Source of the DNA: Candidatus Cloacimonadota bacterium
Lineage (GTDB): Bacteria; Cloacimonadota; Cloacimonadia; Cloacimonadales; TCS61
DNA length: 7,193 nt
Assembly (NCBI GenBank): GCA_027858325.1
Contig: JAQICU010000191.1
Coordinates: 1 to 7,193, forward strand
Direction of reading: 5' to 3'
Below the pieces are notes generated by a model. The model ran no database searches, was not told where the DNA came from, and worked only from the letters and a program-made list of their open reading frames with translations. This document shows positions 1 to 6,542 of this stretch, in pieces. How positions within the stretch are numbered: the stretch's first letter is position 1; every line of letters starts with the position of its first letter. A program made the position numbers and the translations under genes.

Positions 1-480
1 AGAATATCCTTCAACAACATCGGTGTGATCAGTAAATTCAGAATTAATCTGTCTAAGCCAGTTTATGCTTGGAATGCAATCTGCGTCGGTAAATGCGAGA
101 ATGTCATACTTAGCTGCTCGTATTCCTGCGTCCAGAGCTCCTTTCTTTCCTAAAAGGTGCTTCGATTCATTCTTAACCTGAATCAGCGTTATATTCCGAT
201 TTTCAGCCTGGAACTTTTTACCGATGTTTGCAGTATTATCTTCTGATCTGTCATCAACAACTATTATCTCAAAATTTTCAATGGGGTAGTTTTGGGATAT
301 CAGGGAATTAAGCAGGTTGGGGAGATGCTTCTCTTCGTTTCTGGCAGCTATGATCACGGAAATATTATTGATCTTTGCATTCTTTGAATTCTCTAAAAAC
401 ACAATCCCAATAAAAAAAGAGAATATTATCGTGAAGTACAATATCGCAAATATGTATATTATAAGTTCCATACATTCCAT
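1..480 (-). CDS. Glycosyltransferase family 2, N-terminal part (truncated by window edge)
   Basis: The minus strand is open from an ATG at 478-480 to the window edge, giving 160 residues with no stop. Residues 5-28 form a hydrophobic membrane segment. A GT-A fold follows: SVIIAARNEE at 41-50 is the first nucleotide-binding strand, VVDDRSEDNT at 74-83 is the UDP-sugar contact, GKKGALDAG is at 111-119, and FTDADC at 130-135 carries the metal-binding DxD, followed by the usual P...W. This pattern is typical of processive or membrane-anchored GT2 enzymes that transfer a nucleotide-sugar residue onto a lipid or polysaccharide at the inner membrane. The C-terminal half, where acceptor motifs and further helices would lie, is outside the window, so substrate and exact role cannot be given. 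An in-frame TAG upstream limits the start; the Met at codon 4 (469-471) is an alternative. It is divergent from the deacetylase gene, which fits a polysaccharide-related locus. Confidence 0.88.
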   Translation of the reverse strand, partial: MECMELIIYIFAILYFTIIFSFFIGIVFLENSKNAKINNISVIIAARNEEKHLPNLLNSLISQNYPIENFEIIVVDDRSEDNTANIGKKFQAENRNITLIQVKNESKHLLGKKGALDAGIRAAKYDILAFTDADCIPSINWLRQINSEFTDHTDVVEGYS

Positions 481-541
481 AATTCCCGGCTGTTCATGCA
501 AAAACCTTGACCGCGAACCCTTTCTAATAAATTTCTATTTC

Positions 542-570
542 AAATATTGAAATTGCTAAAATTTAGTCAA
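542..570 (-). promoter_or_regulatory. Possible promoter for the glycosyltransferase gene
   Basis: In the 109-bp divergent intergenic region the minus strand reads TTGACT (565-570), then 17 bases, then ATATTT (542-547). The -35-like box is good and the -10-like box is weak. It lies about 60 bp upstream of the glycosyltransferase start. The rest of the region is AT-rich and shows no clear promoter for the deacetylase gene on the plus strand. Confidence 0.25.
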
Positions 571-589
571 TGATATTGGAGAGAAATTA

Positions 590-1225
590 ATGGGAGTATT
601 TCCAAAATTCATCTTTAGAGTGAGGATCAAAGAGAATCTGGTCGCACTCACGTTTGACGATGGACCACATCCGGAGTTCACAAAAGAGCTTCTTGATCTG
701 TTTAAAGAAAGGGGGATAAAAGCTACATTCTTTGTTACAGGTGAAAAAATTGAAAAACATAGAGAGATAATAAAAAGAATGATAGCAGATGGTCATGAAC
801 TTGGTAATCATTCATATTCTCATAAGAACCTGATATTCAAGAAAAAGAGTAAAATAAAAGAAGAAATACAAAAGACGGACTATTTATTGCGTGATCTTGG
901 GGTAAAAGGTGAAATCCATTTTCGCCCGCCGTATGGTAGACTTTTATTCTCAGCCTTTGCTGTTCTTGCATCTCTAAATAAAAAAGTGATAATGTGGAAT
1001 ATTCCAACAAAAGATTATAAAGAAAGAGATCCAAAAGTTATTCTAAGCAGAATATACAAACGTATTAAACCCGGATCTATAATAGTATTACACGATTCCG
1101 GGATAGAAAGAACTGGAAAGGAAATTGATAGGCAAGCTACTATTGACGCAGTAAAGGAACTTATTAATGAATTACCTAAAAAAGTATACAAATTTAGAAC
1201 GGTTTCAGAATTAATTGATTATTGA
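590..1225 (+). CDS. Polysaccharide deacetylase (NodB homology domain, carbohydrate esterase 4)
   Basis: A 211-residue protein consisting almost entirely of one NodB domain. Motif 1 is TFDDGP at 21-26 (catalytic base and metal Asp 23/24). Motif 2 is HSYSH at 74-78 (metal His 74 and His 78). Motif 3 is RPPYG at 112-116. Motif 5 is IVLHDS at 165-170 with His168. Motif 4, normally W..D..DW, is here W136-N-I-P-T-K-D-Y143, so the first acidic residue is absent. The family removes N- or O-acetyl groups from GlcNAc-type polymers (peptidoglycan, chitooligosaccharides, capsule) or from lipid-linked sugars with a divalent metal. There is no signal peptide or membrane helix, which leaves the cellular location open and may favour a cytoplasmic lipid-linked or monomeric substrate. 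The start is supported by GGAGAG at 578-583, six bases before ATG. The 3' end overlaps dnaX tail to tail by 15 bp. Confidence 0.9.
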   Translation: MGVFPKFIFRVRIKENLVALTFDDGPHPEFTKELLDLFKERGIKATFFVTGEKIEKHREIIKRMIADGHELGNHSYSHKNLIFKKKSKIKEEIQKTDYLLRDLGVKGEIHFRPPYGRLLFSAFAVLASLNKKVIMWNIPTKDYKERDPKVILSRIYKRIKPGSIIVLHDSGIERTGKEIDRQATIDAVKELINELPKKVYKFRTVSELIDY

Positions 1226-2854
1226 ATCTGTATCTTCGATAAATTCTGCAATTGTTGGTGATTCTCGTTTAATATCATCCAAGGTCGGATTTGTTATTAC
1301 TTTATTAATTTTTACTTCCTCCAGTGTGAAATCTACCTTAATCTTCAAATTGAAGTGTTTTGAAAAAATATCAGAAATGAGTTCTTTTTCATCCTTTAAC
1401 ATATCAAATGCTAATGAATTAGCAGAAGCTAAATGAAGGAAATTGTTAGATAAGTTGCGTATTTGACATTTAACAAAATAATTAGCTACTATCGGTTTCT
1501 GTTTTGAAAGTACTTTTGCTATATCATTTAGATTCTCTTCAACAGCTTCAATAGTTAATTTATCGATCTTTGGTTTTTCCTGCTCAGCTTCTTTATGTAT
1601 TTCAGCTTTCACTTCTTCAGTTTTATCATGCATTACTGTAGTTTCTTGTTGCTGGACTACATCTTTCTTATTCAGAATCGAATGGATATGAATCGGTTTT
1701 GGCTTTGTGGATTCAATTTGAACAGGTTTTCCTTTCTTTATCGTGTCAATTAGCTTATCAAGAGATTGCAATTCAGCAAGACGGGATATTTTTATAAATG
1801 CCATCTCCGCTATAAGAATGGGATTACTACTGCTTTTAATATCCATTTTTGTTTTGATAAGAATGCTCATAATATAAATCAGATCATTATCTTCGAATTT
1901 ATCAGATATTTCTAACATTTGTTTTCTATTAGCATCAGAAATTGTGGGAATATCAATTTCAAGATTTAATAAAAGCAGATTCCGAATGTAATCAAGCATT
2001 CCATTTAAGAATTCTTGAATATCATTTCCTTTTTCTAAAATGTCATGCAAGAGCTTGATTATATCAGAGGCATTTTTTTCTATAATGAAAAGTAGAATCT
2101 TATAAAAAATGTCTGTGTGTACAATTCCGAAAATTGAGAGCACATCAACAAGTGAGATGTAATCTTTGCCGTAAGCAAGAACCTGATCCATCAAAGAAAG
2201 TGCATCACGCATACTTCCATCGGCTTTTTTGGCAATAGCAAACAATGCTTCTGGATCAATAGATATTTCATCGATCTTACAAATAGAACTTAATCTATCT
2301 ATAATGGCAGGAATTGGGATCCTTTTAAAATCAAACCGTTGACATCTGGAAATAATAGTGGGAATAACTTTATGAGGTTCGGTTGTTGCAAAGATGAATA
2401 CAACGTTCTCAGGTGGTTCTTCCAATGTTTTAAGAAGTGCATTAAATGCGTTTTTAGATAGCATGTGTACTTCATCAATGATGTAAATTTTATTCCGTGA
2501 GTTTGAGGGTGCATACATTAGCTCTTTCTGAAGATCACGAATATCTTCTACACCAGTATTAGAGGCACCATCGATCTCAATAACATCAGATGAATTTCCA
2601 TGTGTGATCTCGGTACAATTTTGACAAACATTGCAGGGTGATGTTGTAGGACCATCATTAAGGCAGTTCAGGCTTTTGGCAAAGATCCTTGCCAATGAAG
2701 TTTTGCCGACACCTCGGGGACCTGTAAAAAGATACGCCTGTGCTGTTCTATCCATCTCAATTGTGTTCTTAAGTATCTTTGTTATATGATCTTGAGCATA
2801 AACTTCTTCAAATGTTTGCGGTCTGTATTTCCTTGCTAATATCAAATATGCCAT
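1211..2854 (-). CDS. dnaX: DNA polymerase III subunit gamma/tau (clamp loader ATPase)
   Basis: A 547-residue clamp-loader subunit that opens the beta clamp and ties together the replicase. The N-terminal RILARKYRP-like signature is ARKYRPQTFEEV at 7-18. Walker A is GPRGVGKT at 45-52. Zinc-module cysteines are C64, C74, C77 and C80. Walker B is IYIIDEVH at 123-130, LLKTLEEPP is at 140-148, sensor 1 is FIFATTE at 153-159, and the SRC arginine-finger motif is at 169-171. Helical collar domain III runs to about residue 365. A polar linker rich in Lys, Glu and Gln follows (about 380-430), then a tau-like C-terminal domain ending in DTDSIIN. The length matches a full tau-type protein; no convincing slippery site for a gamma form was found. 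The start has GAGGAA five to six bases upstream. The gene ends inside the 3' end of the convergent deacetylase gene and has no terminator of its own. recR or the nucleoid protein gene ybaB, common downstream neighbours of dnaX, are absent here. Confidence 0.97.
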   Translation of the reverse strand: MAYLILARKYRPQTFEEVYAQDHITKILKNTIEMDRTAQAYLFTGPRGVGKTSLARIFAKSLNCLNDGPTTSPCNVCQNCTEITHGNSSDVIEIDGASNTGVEDIRDLQKELMYAPSNSRNKIYIIDEVHMLSKNAFNALLKTLEEPPENVVFIFATTEPHKVIPTIISRCQRFDFKRIPIPAIIDRLSSICKIDEISIDPEALFAIAKKADGSMRDALSLMDQVLAYGKDYISLVDVLSIFGIVHTDIFYKILLFIIEKNASDIIKLLHDILEKGNDIQEFLNGMLDYIRNLLLLNLEIDIPTISDANRKQMLEISDKFEDNDLIYIMSILIKTKMDIKSSSNPILIAEMAFIKISRLAELQSLDKLIDTIKKGKPVQIESTKPKPIHIHSILNKKDVVQQQETTVMHDKTEEVKAEIHKEAEQEKPKIDKLTIEAVEENLNDIAKVLSKQKPIVANYFVKCQIRNLSNNFLHLASANSLAFDMLKDEKELISDIFSKHFNLKIKVDFTLEEVKINKVITNPTLDDIKRESPTIAEFIEDTDSIIN

Positions 2855-2893
2855 TCATTCCTCATTATTAAATTTACACTTTTTGGAATTTCA

Positions 2894-2914
2894 ATTATAG
2901 TATATATTTGTCAA
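2894..2914 (-). promoter_or_regulatory. AT-rich dnaX promoter region
   Basis: The minus strand carries a perfect TTGACA (2909-2914) and a perfect TATAAT (2894-2899), but only 9 bases apart, too close for one standard sigma-70 promoter. TATAAT lies 40 bp before the dnaX ATG, a reasonable -10 position, but the hexamer 17 bases further upstream is only a T-rich sequence. One or both boxes may be used, or the TTGACA may be fortuitous in AT-rich DNA. Confidence 0.3.
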
Positions 2915-2981
2915 TTAAAAATCTGTTGATCCTAATTGAAACTAAGATAACACACTCAATGAATTGGATTTACTTTTTTTC

Positions 2982-3010
2982 TTGACTCTGAATCAGTGTT
3001 TTTTTTCTTC
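2982..3010 (+). promoter_or_regulatory. Possible tRNA-Leu promoter
   Basis: TTGACT at 2982-2987 is followed 17 bases later by a poor -10 (TTCTTC, 3005-3010), just upstream of the mature tRNA 5' end at 3021. The spacer contains an eight-T run. Only the -35-like box is convincing. The remaining bases between 2915 and 2981 show nothing else except a loose TCAATTA...TAATTGA inverted repeat (2911-2917 / 2932-2938). Confidence 0.25.
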
Positions 3011-3020
3011 AATTGCAAGT

Positions 3021-3107
3021 GCAGAAGTGGCGGAATTGGTAGACGCGCTAGGTTCAGGGTCTAGTGAGCAATAGCTTGTGGGGGTTCGAGTCCCCCCTTC
3101 TGCACCA
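3021..3107 (+). tRNA. tRNA-Leu (anticodon CAG)
   Basis: An 87-nt class II tRNA with encoded CCA. The acceptor arms GCAGAAG (3021-3027) and CTTCTGC (3097-3103) pair perfectly, and are followed by discriminator A3104 and CCA 3105-3107. The anticodon stem CTAGG/TCTAG encloses loop TTCAGGG with anticodon CAG at 3055-3057, which reads CUG. The long variable arm GAGC-AATA-GCTT and the TPsiC arm GGGGG-TTCGAGT-CCCCC are clear. The A73 discriminator is the LeuRS identity element. It lies about 0.8 kb from the 3' end of leuS on the opposite strand. No obvious intrinsic terminator follows. Confidence 0.97.
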
Positions 3108-3248
3108 ATTTCTAAAAACAATCATATTTACATTATCTCGTTAACAAGTTATACTAGTTAATGCAAATACTTTGCAAATTTTACTAATGAATATATTTAC
3201 TATTTTTAGATATGCAACTTGCTAACAAGAGAATCTCAACTTTTCAAT
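3108..3248. other. Intergenic DNA between tRNA-Leu and mntP with degenerate hairpin repeats
   Basis: This AT-rich 141-bp stretch has no gene. It contains one recognisable member of the AAGT-TGT-ACTT hairpin family (3139-3163) and a neighbouring small hairpin GCAAA-TAC-TTTGC (3163-3175). Further on, GCAACTTGCTAACAAG (3214-3229) resembles pieces of the same repeats but does not fold as cleanly. No strong U-tailed terminator is seen for either the tRNA (+) or mntP (-). Confidence 0.6.
3139..3163. repeat. Degenerate hairpin repeat, same family as the right-end array
   Basis: CGTTAACAAGT (3139-3149), TAT loop, ACTAGTTAATG (3153-3163): 11-base arms around a 3-base loop with one mismatch and one G-T pair. 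The left arm is identical to that of the perfect hairpin at 6860-6884, which shows common origin. The same 11-3-11 architecture argues against chance. Confidence 0.65.
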
Positions 3249-3806
3249 TTAGAAAAGATGTTCAATTAAAATCTTAATGCCTACACCTATTAAAATAACA
3301 CCACCAATGATTTCGATCTTGTTCTCAAACATTGAACCTGCTTTAGTACCAATGTAAACACCAGCAAATGAAAGCAGGAAAGTAATTAATCCAATTATGA
3401 TAACCGGTTCTACAATCGTTACATTCAAAACAGAAAAACTAAGTCCAACTGCTAAAGCATCAATGCTAGTGGCTATAGCCAATACGAACAGGACTATCAA
3501 TTTACGGGGATCGGTCTTCTTTTCTGCTTCTTTTAAAACGGTTGATTCATAGATCATCTTACCGCCAATGAAAGCCAGAAGTCCAAAAGCAACCCAATGA
3601 TCAAAAGCAGCAATATAAGAGCTGAAACTGCTTCCAACCAGCCAGCCGATAAGAGGCATTACTGCCTGAAATCCGCCAAAGAATAATGCCATTCGAAGTG
3701 CATAACTTAAACGAACTCTTTTTAAAGTGACACCGCTGGCAATAGAGACTGCAAAGGCATCCATCGCTAAACCAACAGCAATAATTATTATTGTAACCAA
3801 GTTCAT
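3249..3806 (-). CDS. mntP: Manganese efflux pump MntP
   Basis: A 185-residue integral membrane protein of the MntP (YebN, former UPF0059) family, which exports Mn2+ across the inner membrane and protects from manganese overload. It is a two-fold repeat of three helices. The signature MDAFAVS at 15-21 (Asp16) recurs in the second half as SIDALAVG at 114-121 (Asp116). LIGWLVG lies at 52-58, HWVAFGLLAFIGGKMIYE at 70-87, and IIGGVILIGVGIKIL near the C-terminus. These positions match the E. coli protein as I remember it almost residue for residue, and the length (185 against 188) is normal. The start is supported by AGGAGA at 3811-3816, six bases upstream. The 110-bp leader up to leuS is too short and lacks the conserved pairing of a yybP-ykoY manganese riboswitch. 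The leuS terminator lies between the two genes, so mntP is probably transcribed separately. Confidence 0.96.
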   Translation of the reverse strand: MNLVTIIIIAVGLAMDAFAVSIASGVTLKRVRLSYALRMALFFGGFQAVMPLIGWLVGSSFSSYIAAFDHWVAFGLLAFIGGKMIYESTVLKEAEKKTDPRKLIVLFVLAIATSIDALAVGLSFSVLNVTIVEPVIIIGLITFLLSFAGVYIGTKAGSMFENKIEIIGGVILIGVGIKILIEHLF

Positions 3807-3880
3807 TAAATCTCCTGAAACAAAACTTATACTATTAGGTAAATAGTAAATGATTTTATCAAAGCTTGAATATTTTCTTA

Positions 3881-3910
3881 AAATAAAAAGGGCAACTCGT
3901 GAGTTGCCCC
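3881..3910 (-). terminator. Rho-independent terminator of leuS
   Basis: On the minus strand a 9-bp perfect stem (arms 3890-3898 and 3901-3909, GGGCAACTC and its complement, tight loop) is followed directly by TTTTTATTT. It begins about ten bases after the leuS stop codon. A GC-rich stem, short loop and U-tract make it the clearest intrinsic terminator in the window, and it isolates leuS from mntP. Confidence 0.92.
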
Positions 3911-3917
3911 TAACCAG

Positions 3918-6434
3918 CTATTTCGCTACAATACTCACCAGTTTCTTCGGTACAATTATCATCTTCTTGATTTCTTTTCCTTCCAACGATTTCGTCACGT
4001 TTTCCACTTCCAAAGCCAGTTTCTTTATTTCATCATCAGTTGCATCAACCGATACATTTATCTTTCCACGAACTTTTCCCATGATCTGAATGACATAAGT
4101 GATCTCATCCTGAATTAGATATTTCTCATTGAACTTGGGAAGACCAGCTTCATGTAACAAATTCTCTTCTCCGATAATCTTCCACAATTCTTCGCTAAGG
4201 TGCGGTGCGAAAACATACATCAAGTGGGGAATAGCCACACAACTTTCTACGAAAATAACTTTCTCAGCGACATTCAATGTTTCAACGTTCTTAATGGAAT
4301 AAACATTGTTCAGATGTTCCATGATTGCTGCGATAGCTGTATTGAACTGCATTCTATTCTCGATATCATTCAGTACTTTCTTAATTGTGAAGTGTGTACT
4401 GTAGCGTAACTTCTTAATTTCTGCACACAATTTATTGTCTGACCCTTCGATACGATCCGGCATTGCCGGATCACTCAGGGTGACAGAAATATTTTTTATT
4501 AGTTCTAGATTTTCTTCAAACAGTCTCCAAACTCGGTTCAAAAACCTGAATGCGCCCTTCACGCCTTCATCACTCCATTCCGAATCTTTATCAGGAGGAG
4601 AAGCGAACAACATGAATACTCGTACTGTATCAGATCCATAACGATCTACAATATACTGCGGATCAATTGCGTTGTTTTTGGATTTGCCCATTTTAGCACC
4701 ATCTTTTGTGACCATGCCCTGTGTAAGCAATCTTGCGAACGGTTCATTTGAATTTACCATTCCCAGATCACGCATGAATTTATGGAAGAAACGCGCATAC
4801 ATCAAGTGCATTACGGCATGTTCGATCCCACCGATATATTGATCAACCGGCAGCCAGTTATCTGCAAGTTCTTTACTGAACGGCATTTCATTATTTTTGG
4901 GATCAGCGTAACGAGCATAATACCAGGAACTATCCACGAATGTATCCATAGTATCTGTTTCACGTCGGGCAGGTTTGCCGCATTTCGGGCATTTAACATT
5001 AACCCAATCATCAGCTGAAAGAAGTGGATTCTGAGTGGTTTTCCCAAGTTGGACATTCTCAGGAAGTTTGATGGGAAGATCTTCATCGGGAACCAGTACA
5101 GTTCCGCAATCTTCACAATAAATAATTGGAATCGGATTTCCCCAGTAGCGTTGACGTGAAACTCCCCAGTCACGCAGTCTGTAAGTTATTGTCACTTTTC
5201 CCATGTTGTTTTCAGTCATCCATTCTGAAATAGACGTCATTGATTCTGTGCTTTCCAATCCATCAAAATTATCTGAGTTCACAAGAATTCCCGGCTCAGT
5301 ATAAGCTTCTTTCATCTCTTCCAGAATTAATTTTTCTTCCGGATTTTGAATAACAAGTTTCATGGGAATGTCATACTTCTTTGCAAATTCGAAATCACGC
5401 TGATCGTGAGCTGGAACTGCCATCACAGCACCTGTTCCGTAATCCATCAAAACATAATTTGTAATCCAGATTTGAACCTTTTCTCCATTAACCGGATTGA
5501 TAGCAAATCTGCCGGTAAAGATTCCCTCTTTAGTTGTATCTTCCGAGGTTCTGTTTATTGTATCTTCATTCATAATCTTATCACAGAATTTGTGCATTTT
5601 GGAATTTTCCGGTTCTTCTTTGAGCTTGAGCCAGTTTGTAACCAATGGATGTTCTGGTGGAAGTGCCATGAAAGTACAACCAAAGATCGTATCTGGTCTT
5701 GTTGTGAATACTTTTATTAGATCTTCCGAATCTTCCATTCGGAACCAGATCTCCGTTCCAAAACTTTTGCCGATCCAATTTGTCTGCATTGTTTTCACAC
5801 GTTCCGGCCAATCTATTACTCCACTGAAATCCAGCAATTCTTCTGCGTATTCAGTAATTTTAAAGAACCATTGCTCCAGTTCTTTTTGACGCACAACACT
5901 ACTGCATCGCCAGCATTTACCATCTTCTACTTGCTCATTTGCCAAAACTGTCTGACAGTTATCACACCAATTCTGAAACGATCTTTTCTTGTAAGCCAGT
6001 CCTTTCTCATACATCTTCTTAAAAAACCATTGTCCCCATTTATAGTAGTCCGAATGACAAGTGCTGACTTCTCGTTCCCAATCAATACCAAAACCCATCA
6101 TATCGAACTGTTTCCGCATTATTTCAATATTTTGATCGGTAGTAATTCGAGGATGGGAATTATGTTGAATGGCAAAATTCTCTGCCGGCATCCCAAACGA
6201 ATCGTAACCCATAGGCTGCATCACATTGTATCCCTGCATCATTTTATAGCGTGTTATTGCATCTGCTATAGAGTAATTAGAAACATGCCCCATATGCAGT
6301 GCACCGGATGGATAAGGAAACATTGAAAGAACATAATAGTTCTTTTTATCTGTATTGTTTTTGGCATTGAATATCTTTTTATCACTCCAGATCTTCTGCC
6401 ATTTCTTTTCTATCTGTTCAAAAGGATATTCCAT
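3918..6434 (-). CDS. leuS: Leucyl-tRNA synthetase
   Basis: An 838-residue bacterial LeuRS that charges tRNA-Leu with leucine. The class I HIGH motif is HMGH at 47-50. A cysteine set C157/C160/C174/C177 marks the zinc-like knuckle. The CP1 editing domain has FTTRPDTIFG at 243-252 and GTGAVMAVPAHDQRD at 333-347, the Thr-rich and Asp motifs that hydrolyse mischarged tRNA, so editing looks intact. A second pair of CxxC motifs (C440/C443, C482/C485) precedes the leucine-specific region and DTFVDSSWYYARY at 497-509. The KMSKS loop is KMGKS at 581-585, a Ser-to-Gly variant. The anticodon-binding helices follow from about 610, and the C-terminal domain ends in IIVPKKLVSIVAK. Residues about 650-667 come from an in-frame palindromic repeat. 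The ATG is preceded by AGGGAG (6444-6449), nine bases away. A Leu-rich small ORF lies upstream and a strong terminator downstream. Confidence 0.98.
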   Translation of the reverse strand: MEYPFEQIEKKWQKIWSDKKIFNAKNNTDKKNYYVLSMFPYPSGALHMGHVSNYSIADAITRYKMMQGYNVMQPMGYDSFGMPAENFAIQHNSHPRITTDQNIEIMRKQFDMMGFGIDWEREVSTCHSDYYKWGQWFFKKMYEKGLAYKKRSFQNWCDNCQTVLANEQVEDGKCWRCSSVVRQKELEQWFFKITEYAEELLDFSGVIDWPERVKTMQTNWIGKSFGTEIWFRMEDSEDLIKVFTTRPDTIFGCTFMALPPEHPLVTNWLKLKEEPENSKMHKFCDKIMNEDTINRTSEDTTKEGIFTGRFAINPVNGEKVQIWITNYVLMDYGTGAVMAVPAHDQRDFEFAKKYDIPMKLVIQNPEEKLILEEMKEAYTEPGILVNSDNFDGLESTESMTSISEWMTENNMGKVTITYRLRDWGVSRQRYWGNPIPIIYCEDCGTVLVPDEDLPIKLPENVQLGKTTQNPLLSADDWVNVKCPKCGKPARRETDTMDTFVDSSWYYARYADPKNNEMPFSKELADNWLPVDQYIGGIEHAVMHLMYARFFHKFMRDLGMVNSNEPFARLLTQGMVTKDGAKMGKSKNNAIDPQYIVDRYGSDTVRVFMLFASPPDKDSEWSDEGVKGAFRFLNRVWRLFEENLELIKNISVTLSDPAMPDRIEGSDNKLCAEIKKLRYSTHFTIKKVLNDIENRMQFNTAIAAIMEHLNNVYSIKNVETLNVAEKVIFVESCVAIPHLMYVFAPHLSEELWKIIGEENLLHEAGLPKFNEKYLIQDEITYVIQIMGKVRGKINVSVDATDDEIKKLALEVENVTKSLEGKEIKKMIIVPKKLVSIVAK
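4436..4485. repeat. In-frame palindromic repeat inserted in leuS
   Basis: A 50-bp imperfect palindrome. The core GATCCGGCA (4454-4462), T, TGCCGGATC (4464-4472) is perfect. The outer arms TGTCTGACCCTTCGATAC and CACTCAGGGTGACA pair with small indels. It is visibly richer in G+C than the surrounding gene. The CCCTGAG...TCGAAGGG ends resemble a dispersed palindromic repeat common between genes in Bacteroidota and related genomes; that link is from memory. Here it is read through in the minus-strand leuS frame and encodes residues about 650-667 without a stop. Confidence 0.75.
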
Positions 6435-6460
6435 TTATATTTTCTCCCTCGTCTCGGCGT

Positions 6461-6487
6461 ATCCGGTTATTGCCGGAGAAGCCGGAT
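6461..6487. repeat. CCGG-rich palindrome in the leuS 5' leader
   Basis: ATCCGG (6461-6466) and CCGGAT (6482-6487) pair over the whole element. Alternatively TCCGG (6462-6466) pairs with CCGGA (6473-6477), so two mutually exclusive hairpins are possible. It shares ATCCGG and ATTGCCGGA with the core of the palindrome inside leuS, which suggests a diverged or partial copy. It lies only 11 bases upstream of the leuS Shine-Dalgarno, inside the presumed mRNA leader. Confidence 0.55.
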
Positions 6488-6527
6488 GAAATTATTAAAT
6501 TTTGTTTTATAGTAAAAATTGTATTAT

Positions 6528-6542
6528 TCCCCTAACAGGGGA
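6528..6542. repeat. Small GC hairpin over the stop codon of the leader ORF
   Basis: TCCCCT-AAC-AGGGGA forms a perfect 6-bp stem with a 3-base loop. In the minus-strand transcript the stem includes the last Leu, Pro and Cys codons and the TAG stop of the small ORF. It is followed after about ten bases by a five-U run (6513-6517), which could make a weak terminator or pause, but the U-tract is too distant for a confident terminator call. Confidence 0.5.

Noticed and set aside
317..550. 77-codon plus-strand ORF at the left end
   Set aside because: It overlaps antisense to the glycosyltransferase, whose GT-A motifs are clear, and has no good Shine-Dalgarno or family resemblance.
2073..2079. Seven-A run (minus strand) in dnaX as a programmed frameshift or slippage site making a gamma form
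   Set aside because: It falls at about codon 259, before the end of domain III, and both shifted frames stop within a few codons, so the product would lack the collar domain. A second A6 run at 2225-2230 is not in the slippery codon register.
2911..2938. TCAATTA...TAATTGA inverted repeat upstream of dnaX as an operator
   Set aside because: A 7-bp AT-only repeat with a 15-base gap is expected by chance in such AT-rich DNA.
3807..3917. Manganese riboswitch (yybP-ykoY) in front of mntP
   Set aside because: Only about 80 bases separate the leuS terminator from the mntP start, and I see no paired stems or conserved loop sequences of that riboswitch.
4811..5173. 120-codon minus-strand ORF and several plus-strand ORFs within leuS
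   Set aside because: They lie in alternative frames of the well-supported leuS reading frame, lack ribosome binding sites and have no recognisable motifs; one reflects the Cys-rich zinc region read out of frame.
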